DNA of 64,000 bases, taken from the NCBI RefSeq assembly GCF_024172085.1, contig NZ_JAMZDZ010000001.1, positions 2,604,001 to 2,668,000 on the forward strand. The letters are read 5' to 3'. The notes under the pieces were generated by a model. It was given only the letters and a program-made list of their open reading frames with translations. It made no database searches and was not told where the DNA came from. Positions 48,315 through 56,044 of the stretch are shown in pieces (position 1 is the first letter of the stretch; every line of letters begins with the position of its first letter). This DNA is from Hamadaea flava (GTDB taxonomy: Bacteria > Actinomycetota > Actinomycetes > Mycobacteriales > Micromonosporaceae). The position numbers were made by a program, and so were the translations under genes.

Positions 48315-49823
48315 ATGATCGTTCTCTCCGCACCCTCACCACGCTGGCGGTTCCGCGCCGTCGTGGCCGTCCTGGCCAGCGCCGCAGCCGTCGCCGCGAT
48401 GACCGTCGCCGTACGCCAGCCCGCGCAGGCGGCGAGCATCGACACTTCGGCCTGGTACCGCCTGACGGCGCGGCACAGCGGCAAGGCGATGGACGTCGCC
48501 GGTTCGTCGACGGCCGACGGAGCCGGCCTCGTCCAGCAGACCGTCAGCTCAGCCAGCACCAGCCAGCAGTTCCAGTTCGTCGACTCCGGCGGCGGCTTCT
48601 TCCGGCTGCGCGCCCGGCACAGCGGCAAAGTGGTCGACGTGTCCAACCGGTCCACCGCAGACGGCGCAGCCGTCATCCAGTGGAGCGACCTGAACGGCAC
48701 CAACCAGCAGTGGTCTGTCATCGACACCGACAGCGGCTACGTCAAGCTGCTCAACCGCAACAGCGGCAAAGCCCTCGACGTATCCGGGCGATCCACCGCC
48801 GACGGCGCCACCGTCGTGCAGTGGGCCGACAACGGCGGCGCCAACCAGCAGTTCCTGCTGACCAAGCTCAGCACCCCGACCCCCACCGCCAGCCCGACGA
48901 TCTCCGGTACGCCGACCACCCCGCCCGCCGCGTACCCGAACCCGGGGACGGTCACCGGCAGCACCGGCGCGCACGACCCCAGCGTGGCGAAGGGGCCGAA
49001 CGGGACCTACGTCCTCGCCGCCACCGCGAACAACCTGTCGCTCAAGACCTCCACGGACCGCACCGCGTGGTCGAACGCCGGTGTCGTGTGGCCCAACGGC
49101 GCGTCCTGGACGACGGCGTACACCGGTGGCAGCGCGAACCTGTGGGCCCCGGACATCTCGTACCGCAACGGCCAGTTCTTCCTCTATTACGCCGCGTCCA
49201 CGTTCGGGTCGCAGCACTCGGCGATCTTCCTGGCCACCAGCCCCACCGGCCTGCAAGGCTCCTGGACCAACCAGGGTCTGATCATCGAGAGCAGCACCGC
49301 CGTGAACTACAACGCGATCGACCCGAACCTCGTCGTCGACGACGCCGGTCAGTGGTGGTTGACCTTCGGCTCGTTCTGGAGCGGGATCAAGATGATCCGG
49401 CTCGACGCCGCCACCGGCAAACGCTCCACGAGCGACACCGCCGTACGAGCGTTGGCCACGCGTACCACCGCGAGCGGGGCCGTCGAAGCGCCGTTCATCT
49501 TCAAGCACGGCGGCTACTACTACCTGTGGGTCTCGTTCGACCTGTGCTGCCAGGGCGCGGCGAGCACCTACCGCGTCATGGTCGGCCGGTCGACCTCGGT
49601 CACCGGGCCGTTCACCGACCGGGCAGGCACCGCGATGACCTCCGGCGGCGGTACGCAGGTCCTGGCCGGGCACGGTTCGATCCACGGCCCCGGCCATCAG
49701 GCGGTCATCACCGACGTCGACGCCGAAGCGCTCTTCTACCACTACTACGCCGACAGCGGCGCGTCGTACCTCGGCATCAACCTCATCGGCTACGACTCGG
49801 CCGGCTGGCCGTTCGTGTACTGA
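48315..49823 (+). CDS. Secreted GH43 arabinanase with ricin-type lectin domain
   Basis: A 502-aa exported enzyme. Signal peptide (about 1-41, ending AQAA); a ricin B/CBM13-like trefoil (about 42-190) with three repeats YRLTARHSGKAMDV, FRLRARHSGKVVDV and VKLLNRNSGKALDV, each closing in NQQ/SQQF-type ends; a Thr/Pro linker; then a GH43 five-blade propeller (about 215-502) with the catalytic triad in AHDPSVAKG, AIDPNLVVDD and EAPFIFKHGGYYYLW. It should cleave alpha-1,5-arabinan. GGAGGC lies just before the ATG. Confidence 0.92.
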   Translation: MIVLSAPSPRWRFRAVVAVLASAAAVAAMTVAVRQPAQAASIDTSAWYRLTARHSGKAMDVAGSSTADGAGLVQQTVSSASTSQQFQFVDSGGGFFRLRARHSGKVVDVSNRSTADGAAVIQWSDLNGTNQQWSVIDTDSGYVKLLNRNSGKALDVSGRSTADGATVVQWADNGGANQQFLLTKLSTPTPTASPTISGTPTTPPAAYPNPGTVTGSTGAHDPSVAKGPNGTYVLAATANNLSLKTSTDRTAWSNAGVVWPNGASWTTAYTGGSANLWAPDISYRNGQFFLYYAASTFGSQHSAIFLATSPTGLQGSWTNQGLIIESSTAVNYNAIDPNLVVDDAGQWWLTFGSFWSGIKMIRLDAATGKRSTSDTAVRALATRTTASGAVEAPFIFKHGGYYYLWVSFDLCCQGAASTYRVMVGRSTSVTGPFTDRAGTAMTSGGGTQVLAGHGSIHGPGHQAVITDVDAEALFYHYYADSGASYLGINLIGYDSAGWPFVY

Positions 49824-49830
49824 CCACGCG

Positions 49831-49860
49831 GCCGGGCGGGATCGGCTGGTCCCGCCCGGC
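49831..49860. terminator. Perfect 11-bp terminator between convergent genes
   Basis: GCCGGGCGGGA (49831-49841) pairs with 49850-49860 over an 8-nt loop, 7 nt after the arabinanase stop. Confidence 0.78.
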
Positions 49861-49880
49861 GGTGTCCACGGCAGAGGCCG

Positions 49881-51353
49881 TCAGCGCAGGTGGCCCGCGT
49901 GCTCGGCGCCGGGCAGCGTACGCGAGACGAACTGCTCGGTGCCGGGCTTGACGATGACGAACTGGCCCATCATGCCGGAGTCCTCGTGCCGCAGGATGTG
50001 ACAGTGGTACATGTACGGCCAACCGGGGTCGGTGTGCTCGCCGAACTGGACGGCCAGCCGGACGGTGGTCTTACCGGGCACGTAGACGGTGTCCTTCGGG
50101 CCGGCCGCGTACGCCAGCGGCGGCTTGCCGTCGACGTCGAGCACCCGGAACGCCACTTCGTGAATGTGGAAGTTGTGGGCGTACACGTTGTTCTCGATCT
50201 CCCAGATCTCCTGCGCGCCGGCGGGCACGATCTCGTCGATGCGGGTCATGTCCATCGACTCGCCGTTGATCGCGTCGTGGCCGTTGAGTTTGAAGTGGCG
50301 TACGCGTGCCCCGGCCGGGACGTCGATGTGCCGATCGGCGAGCCGGGCCGGCAGATCCGGCATGGCGGCCAGCTTCGCCGCGGCGACGAACTTGATCAGG
50401 TCGAGGTCTCCCTCGTCGATGTCGGCTTTGCCGCCGACCGAGGTGAGCACCACCTGCTCGCCGGGTGCGAATCCGACGACGATCTCGATCCGTTCGCCGG
50501 GGGTCAGTGACACCGTGTCGACTTCGACCGGCGCGTTGACCAGACCCGCGTCGGTGGCCACGACGTGGAACCTGCGGCCGTCGGCGAACCGGAGGTGGTA
50601 TCGGCGGGCGTTCGAGCCGTTGAGCACACGCAGCCGAATCCGCTGCGCCTTGACCTCGAAGAACGGGTTGTAGGTGCCGTTGACCAGGACGTGGTCGCCC
50701 AGGATGCCGAAGGTGCCCTTGAGCGGGTCGCCGGTGAACGAGCCGTCGGCGGCGAACCGCTTGTCCTGCAGGATCAGCGGCACGTCGGTCACCCCGTACG
50801 CATGCGGGAGGTCAGGGCCGCCGGGCTCGTCGAGGAGGAACAGCCCGGCCAGTCCACGGTAGACGTGCATCGCGGTGGAGCCGTGCGGATGCGGGTGATA
50901 CCAGGACGTCGCGGCGGGCTGGTCGATCGTCCATCGAGGACTCCAGGTGGCGCCCGGCTCGACCGGCTGGTGCGGCCCGCCGTCCATCCGAGCCGGCAGC
51001 CGCATGCCGTGCCAGTGCACCGTGCTGGCCTCGCCGAGGGTGTTGGCGACCGCCAGCTGCACCGTGTCCCCTCGCGCGGCGCGGATCGTCGGGCCGAGGA
51101 AGCCGGAGTTGAACCCCCAGGTCGGCGTCTGCTTGCCCGGCAGGATCTCGGTCTGCCCGCTGCGCATCGTCAGGTCGAACCGCTTGATCCCATCGGGCTG
51201 GACCTTCGGCTGGGCCAGCGGCGGGATGCGCAACCGGTTGTTGAACGTCAGCTTCTCCGGCGGCACCGACGAGCCGCCGCCATCCTGGTCGGTGCCGCAG
51301 GCGGCGGCGAGGGCGGGAAGGGCTGCGGCCAGGAGGAACCGTCGGCGTTGCAT
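49881..51353 (-). CDS. Multicopper oxidase (CotA/CueO/bilirubin-oxidase-like)
   Basis: A 490-aa cupredoxin-domain oxidase. All copper motifs are visible: VHWHGMRLP and WYHPHPHGST (type 2/3), HNFHIHEV (type 1/2/3) and YHCHILRHEDSGMM (type 1/3, axial Met). The N-terminus MQRRRFLLAAALPALAAACG has an RRRFLL Tat-like motif and a LAAC lipobox with Cys 19, so it may be a Tat-exported lipoprotein. It oxidises phenols or metals with O2. The frame opens 20 codons earlier; ATG 51353 gives the proper signal. Confidence 0.92.
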   Translation of the reverse strand: MQRRRFLLAAALPALAAACGTDQDGGGSSVPPEKLTFNNRLRIPPLAQPKVQPDGIKRFDLTMRSGQTEILPGKQTPTWGFNSGFLGPTIRAARGDTVQLAVANTLGEASTVHWHGMRLPARMDGGPHQPVEPGATWSPRWTIDQPAATSWYHPHPHGSTAMHVYRGLAGLFLLDEPGGPDLPHAYGVTDVPLILQDKRFAADGSFTGDPLKGTFGILGDHVLVNGTYNPFFEVKAQRIRLRVLNGSNARRYHLRFADGRRFHVVATDAGLVNAPVEVDTVSLTPGERIEIVVGFAPGEQVVLTSVGGKADIDEGDLDLIKFVAAAKLAAMPDLPARLADRHIDVPAGARVRHFKLNGHDAINGESMDMTRIDEIVPAGAQEIWEIENNVYAHNFHIHEVAFRVLDVDGKPPLAYAAGPKDTVYVPGKTTVRLAVQFGEHTDPGWPYMYHCHILRHEDSGMMGQFVIVKPGTEQFVSRTLPGAEHAGHLR

Positions 51354-51595
51354 GATCGAAATCGTTTCATCGGAGCCGGCTGGGAACCATGCGGGAGTCC
51401 ACCCAGGAACCACCCAAGAACTGCCGACGAAACCACTTAAGGGGTGAGCGTCGCCGCAGCCGACTGCGGCATCCGGCGCGGCGACTGCGGCGGCGGGATG
51501 ATCGCGTACAAGTAAGTTAGCAGCCAGGGCCGCCTGGCGGTATCGGGCGACGAACCGACTCCCTGGCGGTGGGGCGGGCCGTTAGCCTCCTCCGC

Positions 51596-52819
51596 GTGCC
51601 GATCTTGCCGCGTCTTCTCCGAGCTGTGCTTCCCGAGGCCGGGCCGCAGCGCGTCATCGCGCTTTCCTCCTTCGTCAACATGCTCGGCAGCGGCATGTTC
51701 ATGGTCAGCTCCGCCTTGTTCGCCACACGCGTTGTCGGCCTGTCGGTCGCGCAGGTCGCCGTCGCGCTGGGCATCGCGGCGATCATCGGGATGACCGCGG
51801 GCATTCCGGTCGGGCACCTCGCCGATCGTCGCGGTCCGCGGGAGGTCTATCTCGTCACGCTGTGCGTGCAGGCCACGGCGATGGCGGCCCTGGTCGCGGC
51901 TCGGTCCTTCGCCGTCTTCCTGGTGGCACTGTGCGTCGGGGAACTCGCGCGCATCGCCAGCGTCTCCGCGCGGGCCCCACTGGTACGCCGCTTCGGCGAC
52001 GCCGAGCTGCCCCGGTTCCGGGCGTACCTGCGATCGGTGGCCAACCTCGCCGGCGCGTTGGGTGCGGTGGCCGCCGGGTTCGCGGTGCAGCTCGACACAC
52101 GGACGGCGTACGTGGCGGTGGTGGTGGGCAACGCGGCCAGCTTCGTCGTGAGCGCCGCCATCACCGTACGGCTGCCGTCGGTCGCCCCGGTCGAAGCGCC
52201 TCCGGCGGCCCGGCGGTGGCTGGCCCTGCGCGACCGGGGGTACCTGGCCTTCACCGTCCTCGACGCGATCATGTCGATCCAGGGTCGGGTCCTGGTCTTC
52301 GGCCTGCCCCTGTGGATCGTCGGGCATACCTCGGCGCCACGCTGGCTGGTCGGGGCGGCGATGCTGCTCAATACGGTGCTGGTCGTCGTGTTCCAGGTAC
52401 GCGCCGGCCGCAACGTCGACGGCAGCGCGCCGGGCGGCCGGGCGTTCCGCCGGGCTGGGCTGGCGTTCCTGGCCGGGATGGCGTTGATGGCCGCCGCCAC
52501 GGGCCAACCGGGCTGGGTGGCCGCCGTGCTCGTCGTCGCCGGGGTCGCCGTGCACACCATCGGCGAGCTGTGGCAGGCGGCGGGCTCGATGGAGCTGCGG
52601 TTCAGCCTCGTCCCGGCGTACGCCCAAGGCCAGTACACCGGCGTCGCCAGCCTCGGCAGCGGGCTGGTGAACGTGGTCGCGCCGACGGTCGTCGCGGTGC
52701 TCTGCCTCACTTGGGGTGCGCCGGGCTGGCTACTGCTCGGCGGCGTCTTCGTCCTGGTCGGGCTGTCCATGCCGGCTGTCGTGCGCTGGACCGAACGGCA
52801 CAGTCCGGTGTACGCCTAG
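51596..52819 (+). CDS. MFS transporter
   Basis: A 407-aa 12-helix permease: ALSSFVNMLGSGMFMVSSAL at the start, GIPVGHLADRRGPREVYLVT as the helix 2-3 motif, and GELWQAAGSMELRFSLVPAY in the second half. Substrate unknown. GTG 51596 was preferred to GTG 51569 because TAGCCT ends 7 nt before it with no Shine-Dalgarno, the leaderless pattern. It converges on the S4 protein gene with a 4-nt gap. Confidence 0.82.
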   Translation: MPILPRLLRAVLPEAGPQRVIALSSFVNMLGSGMFMVSSALFATRVVGLSVAQVAVALGIAAIIGMTAGIPVGHLADRRGPREVYLVTLCVQATAMAALVAARSFAVFLVALCVGELARIASVSARAPLVRRFGDAELPRFRAYLRSVANLAGALGAVAAGFAVQLDTRTAYVAVVVGNAASFVVSAAITVRLPSVAPVEAPPAARRWLALRDRGYLAFTVLDAIMSIQGRVLVFGLPLWIVGHTSAPRWLVGAAMLLNTVLVVVFQVRAGRNVDGSAPGGRAFRRAGLAFLAGMALMAAATGQPGWVAAVLVVAGVAVHTIGELWQAAGSMELRFSLVPAYAQGQYTGVASLGSGLVNVVAPTVVAVLCLTWGAPGWLLLGGVFVLVGLSMPAVVRWTERHSPVYA

Positions 52820-52823
52820 CCGG

Positions 52824-53030
52824 TCAGGCCACCCGGAGCTGTTCCCCGTCGATGTCGACGACGTCACCGCGGTGCAACTGCCGGCCGCGCCGCAACTCCT
52901 CCTCGCCGTTGACCGTGACCTCGCCCGCGCCGATGGCGGTCTTGGCCTCACCGCCCGATTCGATGACACCGGCCAGCTTGAGGAACTGGCCCAGCCGAAT
53001 CATGTCGTCGCGGATCGGAACGTCTCTCAT
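52824..53030 (-). CDS. S4-domain RNA-binding protein (YbcJ/YaaA-like)
   Basis: A 68-aa S4 domain: IRLGQFLKLAGVIESGGEAK, TAIGAGEVTVNGEEELRRGR and QLHRGDVVDIDGEQLRV. Stand-alone S4 proteins bind structured RNA, often rRNA or tRNA. ATG 53030 gives the standard domain length; upstream in-frame codons to 53081 look non-coding. Confidence 0.88.
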   Translation of the reverse strand: MRDVPIRDDMIRLGQFLKLAGVIESGGEAKTAIGAGEVTVNGEEELRRGRQLHRGDVVDIDGEQLRVA

Positions 53031-53202
53031 CCCTGCATTCTCGGCCCTGCGGCCGGGGCGCGCCCAGGCGACTCGCGGCAATGTCGATCACACCACGTCG
53101 CCGCGCGTACGTGCGCCTGGCCATGGCCGGGCGACCCGCGTTCGCTGCCGGCGGACGGGGCCCTCCCGCCGGGACGGGCCGGCACCAGGTAGCTTCGCGA
53201 CC

Positions 53203-54033
53203 ATGCATTCGGTGATCACCTCCGACGGCCGGGTCCTCGCCGTCGAGGAGTACGGCGTGCCCAGCGGCGTGCCCGTGGTGTATCTGCACGGCACCCCGAT
53301 GAGCCGGCTCGCCCGGCACCCCGACGACCAGATGTTCATCGACCTCGGCATTCGGCTGATCACCTATGACCGGCCCGGGTTCGGCCGCTCGACGCCACAG
53401 CCGGGCCGGATCGTCGCCGACGCCGCGGAGGACGTGGTCACGCTCGCCGACGCGCTCGGGCTGTCGCGCTTCGCGGTCTTCGGGGTCTCCGGCGGCGGGC
53501 CGCATGCCCTGGCCGCTGCCGCGGCGTACCCGCATCGCATCTCGCGGGTGGCGACTCTCGCGAGCCTGGCGCCGTGCGACGCGGACGGTCTGGAATGGAC
53601 CGCCGGGATGACCGAGGGCAATCAGGGGAGTTCCGTCGCGGCGCGGCGTGGCCGCGACGAGCTGACGGTGCGGTTGACCCAGGCCGCGGAGAGCCCGCTG
53701 CCGCTGCCGGAGCGCGACCTCGCGGTGCTGGGCCGGCCGGAGATCGCCGCGATGGTCCAGCCGGCGATGGCCGAGGCGCTCGCGCCCGGCGTGTCCGGCT
53801 GGGTGGACGACGTGTTCGCGCTGTACGGCCTGCCCTGGGGGTTCAGCCCGCGATCGGTGCGGGTGCCCGCCCACCTGTGGCACGGCGAGCTGGACGAACT
53901 CGTTCCGGCGGCGCACAGCCGATGGCTGGCCGACCGCATCCCCGGCGCCACCCTCGTGACCGACGCCGAGGGCTCGCACGCGGGACATTTCGCCGCGACC
54001 CGGGACACGCTCACTTGGCTACTGGCGAGTTAA
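53203..54033 (+). CDS. Alpha/beta hydrolase
   Basis: A 276-aa alpha/beta hydrolase: VVYLHGTPMSRLARHP (oxyanion), ITYDRPGFGRSTPQPG, FGVSGGGPHALAAAAAYPHR (nucleophile GVSGG), LWHGELDELVP (acid) and GSHAGHF (His). Substrate unknown. No Shine-Dalgarno; TAGCTT ends 7 nt before the ATG, so a leaderless mRNA is likely. The coding frame stays open far upstream antisense to and across the MFS gene; only from 53203 does it look real. Confidence 0.87.
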   Translation: MHSVITSDGRVLAVEEYGVPSGVPVVYLHGTPMSRLARHPDDQMFIDLGIRLITYDRPGFGRSTPQPGRIVADAAEDVVTLADALGLSRFAVFGVSGGGPHALAAAAAYPHRISRVATLASLAPCDADGLEWTAGMTEGNQGSSVAARRGRDELTVRLTQAAESPLPLPERDLAVLGRPEIAAMVQPAMAEALAPGVSGWVDDVFALYGLPWGFSPRSVRVPAHLWHGELDELVPAAHSRWLADRIPGATLVTDAEGSHAGHFAATRDTLTWLLAS

Positions 54034-54220
54034 GAAAATTCCGATTTAACCCGTTTAGTCCGGTGTCATCGTCGGTATCCGGAACCGGCATTGCTGCAAC
54101 CGGTCATGAGCATGCCGAAATCACGCAAAAGGTGCGAAAAGAAAAAGTAGACGACGTCGCGTGACCGCTGGAACACTCGCCGTAGTCAACTTGGCCTGCA
54201 CCTACGTCGAGGGAGTGCTC

Positions 54221-54679
54221 ATGAGCCGGAAGCTCTTCGCCGGATCCATCGCGGTCGCGACGGTCGTCGCCGCCGTTCTGATCCAGTCGGCCATGTCGGC
54301 ATCGGCCACCAGCGGCACCTCCGTCGCCCCCACCGGCGACAGCTCGGTCTACCTCGCCGCGAACGGCAAGAACGCGGCCTCCGCCGCGGTGACGCCGCAG
54401 ACCGCCCCCATCTCGCAGGACTCCTCGCTGAAGCTGTCCGACATGACCTGGACCAGTTGGTCCGACAGCGCTTCCGGCACGGGCAGCGCGACCGTCAACC
54501 TGTGCGACCCGAACTGCGCCACCGGCAAGAGCGTGACGATCCCGGTCACCGTGACCCTCAGCGCCCCACAGCAGCTGTGCGGCCACGACTTCTACACCGA
54601 CATGCGGCTGGCGTTCCAGAGCACACCGCCGAACGGGCTGCCGAGCACCACGACCGTCCCGGTCGCCCCGCTCTGCTGA
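54221..54679 (+). CDS. Secreted protein (152 aa)
   Basis: MSRKLFAGSIAVATVVAAVL with IQSAMSASAT is a signal peptide; the mature part is Thr/Ser-rich with a disulfide-type CDPNC pair, SVTIPVTVTLSAPQQLCGHD and a terminal Cys. GAGGGAG precedes the ATG. It follows an AT-rich promoter region (54034-54180). A 17-bp-period direct repeat overlaps its stop. Family unknown. Confidence 0.75.
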   Translation: MSRKLFAGSIAVATVVAAVLIQSAMSASATSGTSVAPTGDSSVYLAANGKNAASAAVTPQTAPISQDSSLKLSDMTWTSWSDSASGTGSATVNLCDPNCATGKSVTIPVTVTLSAPQQLCGHDFYTDMRLAFQSTPPNGLPSTTTVPVAPLC

Positions 54680-54703
54680 TCGCGCGGCACTGCTGATCGC
54701 GCG
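54673..54703. repeat. Short direct duplication over the stop codon
   Basis: CTGCTGATCGCGCG occurs at 54673-54686 and 54690-54703. The first copy includes the stop codon of the secreted-protein gene. Looks like a recent slippage duplication. Confidence 0.7.
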
Positions 54704-54717
54704 ACCGACGTCGGAGG

Positions 54718-54965
54718 TCAGGTACGGCGGCTGAGGGTTTCCGCTCCGCCGTACCTGCCGACGACCTCGAAGCCCTCGCTCAGGTAGAGGCCGTGGGCGT
54801 TGTTGTCCGGCTCGACCGACAGCGACAGCTGCTCGATTCCCGCCTCCCGCGCGACCCGGACCAGTTCACGCAGCATCAGCCGGCCGAGACCCCGGTCCGA
54901 TGGGCCGCGGCCACGCCGAGCGTCAGCTCCGGAATGTCGGCGGCGACCCAGCCATAGCCCGGATC
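54718..54965 (-). pseudogene. GNAT acetyltransferase, C-terminal remnant with frameshift
   Basis: One frame reads YGWVAADIPELTLGVAAAHR; after a frame change near 54900 another reads RGLGRLMLRELVRVAREAGI, then LSLSVEPDNNAHGLYLSEGF and EVVGRYGG. Together these are the acetyl-CoA-binding and C-terminal part of a GNAT domain. The N-terminal half is absent: upstream lies the end of the AhpD-like gene. Not functional. Confidence 0.75.
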
Positions 54966-54973
54966 GTCGGCGG

Positions 54974-55564
54974 CTACTCCTTGGCGGCTTCGCGGCCGAC
55001 CACCATGGTGGCGTACAGGTCGGGGTCGAACTCCGCCGCGATCTCCACGTCGAGCTGCGCGCCGAGTCCATCGAGGACGCGGGTGAAGAAGCTGCGCGCG
55101 GCGGCGGCGTACACGATGTCGGCGATGTCGCCGTCGGAGAGCCCGGCCGCGTGCAGTTCGTCGACGTCGTCCTGAGACACCGAGGCGGCGTCCCTCGCGA
55201 CCTTCGTGGCGAACCGGTATACAGCCCGGTCCTGCTCGCCGAGGGTCTCGCCGTCCGGCGACTCGGCGATCCGGTGCAACGACGCTTCGTCACCGCAGAT
55301 GTCGCGGAGCATCTTCGAATGCGCGACCGTGCAATAGGTCGACCGCAGCGCGCGGGCCGCCGCGATGGTGGCGATCTCGAAGCGCCGGCGGTCCATTCCC
55401 CCACGGATGGCCAGGTTGAGCGTGTTCCAGGCCTGGGCGACGTCCGGGCGCTGACTGAACGCGCCGGTGTAGTTGGGCAGGAATCCCCAAGAGGAACGTT
55501 GCTGCTCGTAGTACTCGGCGGTGGCGCCGGTCGCGGCCTGCTCGGGCGTCGTCTGGATGAACAT
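54974..55564 (-). CDS. AhpD-like/carboxymuconolactone-decarboxylase-family protein
   Basis: A 196-aa peroxidase-related AhpD-fold protein: LPNYTGAFSQRPDVAQAWNT, FEIATIAAARALRSTYCTVA with HSKML, and DIADIVYAAAARSFFTRVLD. Only one Cys of the CxxC pair is present, in the CxxxH form (YCTVAHS) seen in uncharacterised relatives. May handle peroxides or act on lactones. Start ATG 55564 (or GTG 55579); both without a Shine-Dalgarno. Its stop abuts the GNAT remnant. Confidence 0.85.
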   Translation of the reverse strand: MFIQTTPEQAATGATAEYYEQQRSSWGFLPNYTGAFSQRPDVAQAWNTLNLAIRGGMDRRRFEIATIAAARALRSTYCTVAHSKMLRDICGDEASLHRIAESPDGETLGEQDRAVYRFATKVARDAASVSQDDVDELHAAGLSDGDIADIVYAAAARSFFTRVLDGLGAQLDVEIAAEFDPDLYATMVVGREAAKE

Positions 55565-56044
55565 GCCGTCATTGTGCACACGCGGGTTCCAGTGTGGGCA
55601 TGACTGGCGGAATGGCGTCAGTGCTGTGCGCGTACCAGTGGGTGACGCTGATTGTCATTGGTTCGTCATGGATTCGCGCGGTGATCGCGATGGCCGGGCC
55701 CGACCGTGTCTCTGGGACGCGGACGCGGTCAGCGACGCATCCGGCCCGCATCGGGGTGGGCCGGGACAGCACTTCACGTCCCCGCCGGCGCCGGACCTCT
55801 CAGGTCCTCCGGCGCCGGCACACTCCCCCTGTCGGCGGCCGCCACGACGCATACGCTGCACGCCCCGGCGGCTCGTGCCCAGTCGTCCCGTTCGGGGGCA
55901 GAAGTCCCGACCGCGTAATCCGGCAAGCCATTGAACTGCTGCTGAACCCGCCCGCGGCGGCTCGGGCCGGACCTATTCTGACTTCAGCCGGGTCACGGGG
56001 TCCGACGGGTTCGAAGTGAACGCGAAAACCGGGGGTGAACTGCG
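55565..56044. other. Divergent intergenic region, mostly unexplained
   Basis: About 480 bases between the AhpD-like gene and the LuxR regulator. A GC-rich hairpin lies at 55784-55819. Short frames are present but none resembles a known protein. Promoters of both genes should be here. Confidence 0.4.
55784..55819. terminator. GC-rich hairpin
   Basis: GCCGGCGCCGG (55784-55794) pairs perfectly with CCGGCGCCGGC (55809-55819), with inner ACCT/AGGT. It stands alone in the 480-base gap, so it may end an unseen transcript or lie in a 5' leader. Confidence 0.5.

Noticed and set aside
51862-53202. Upstream extension of the 53203 hydrolase to 723 aa
   Set aside because: It runs out of frame through the MFS gene and contains only Arg/Gly-rich sequence.
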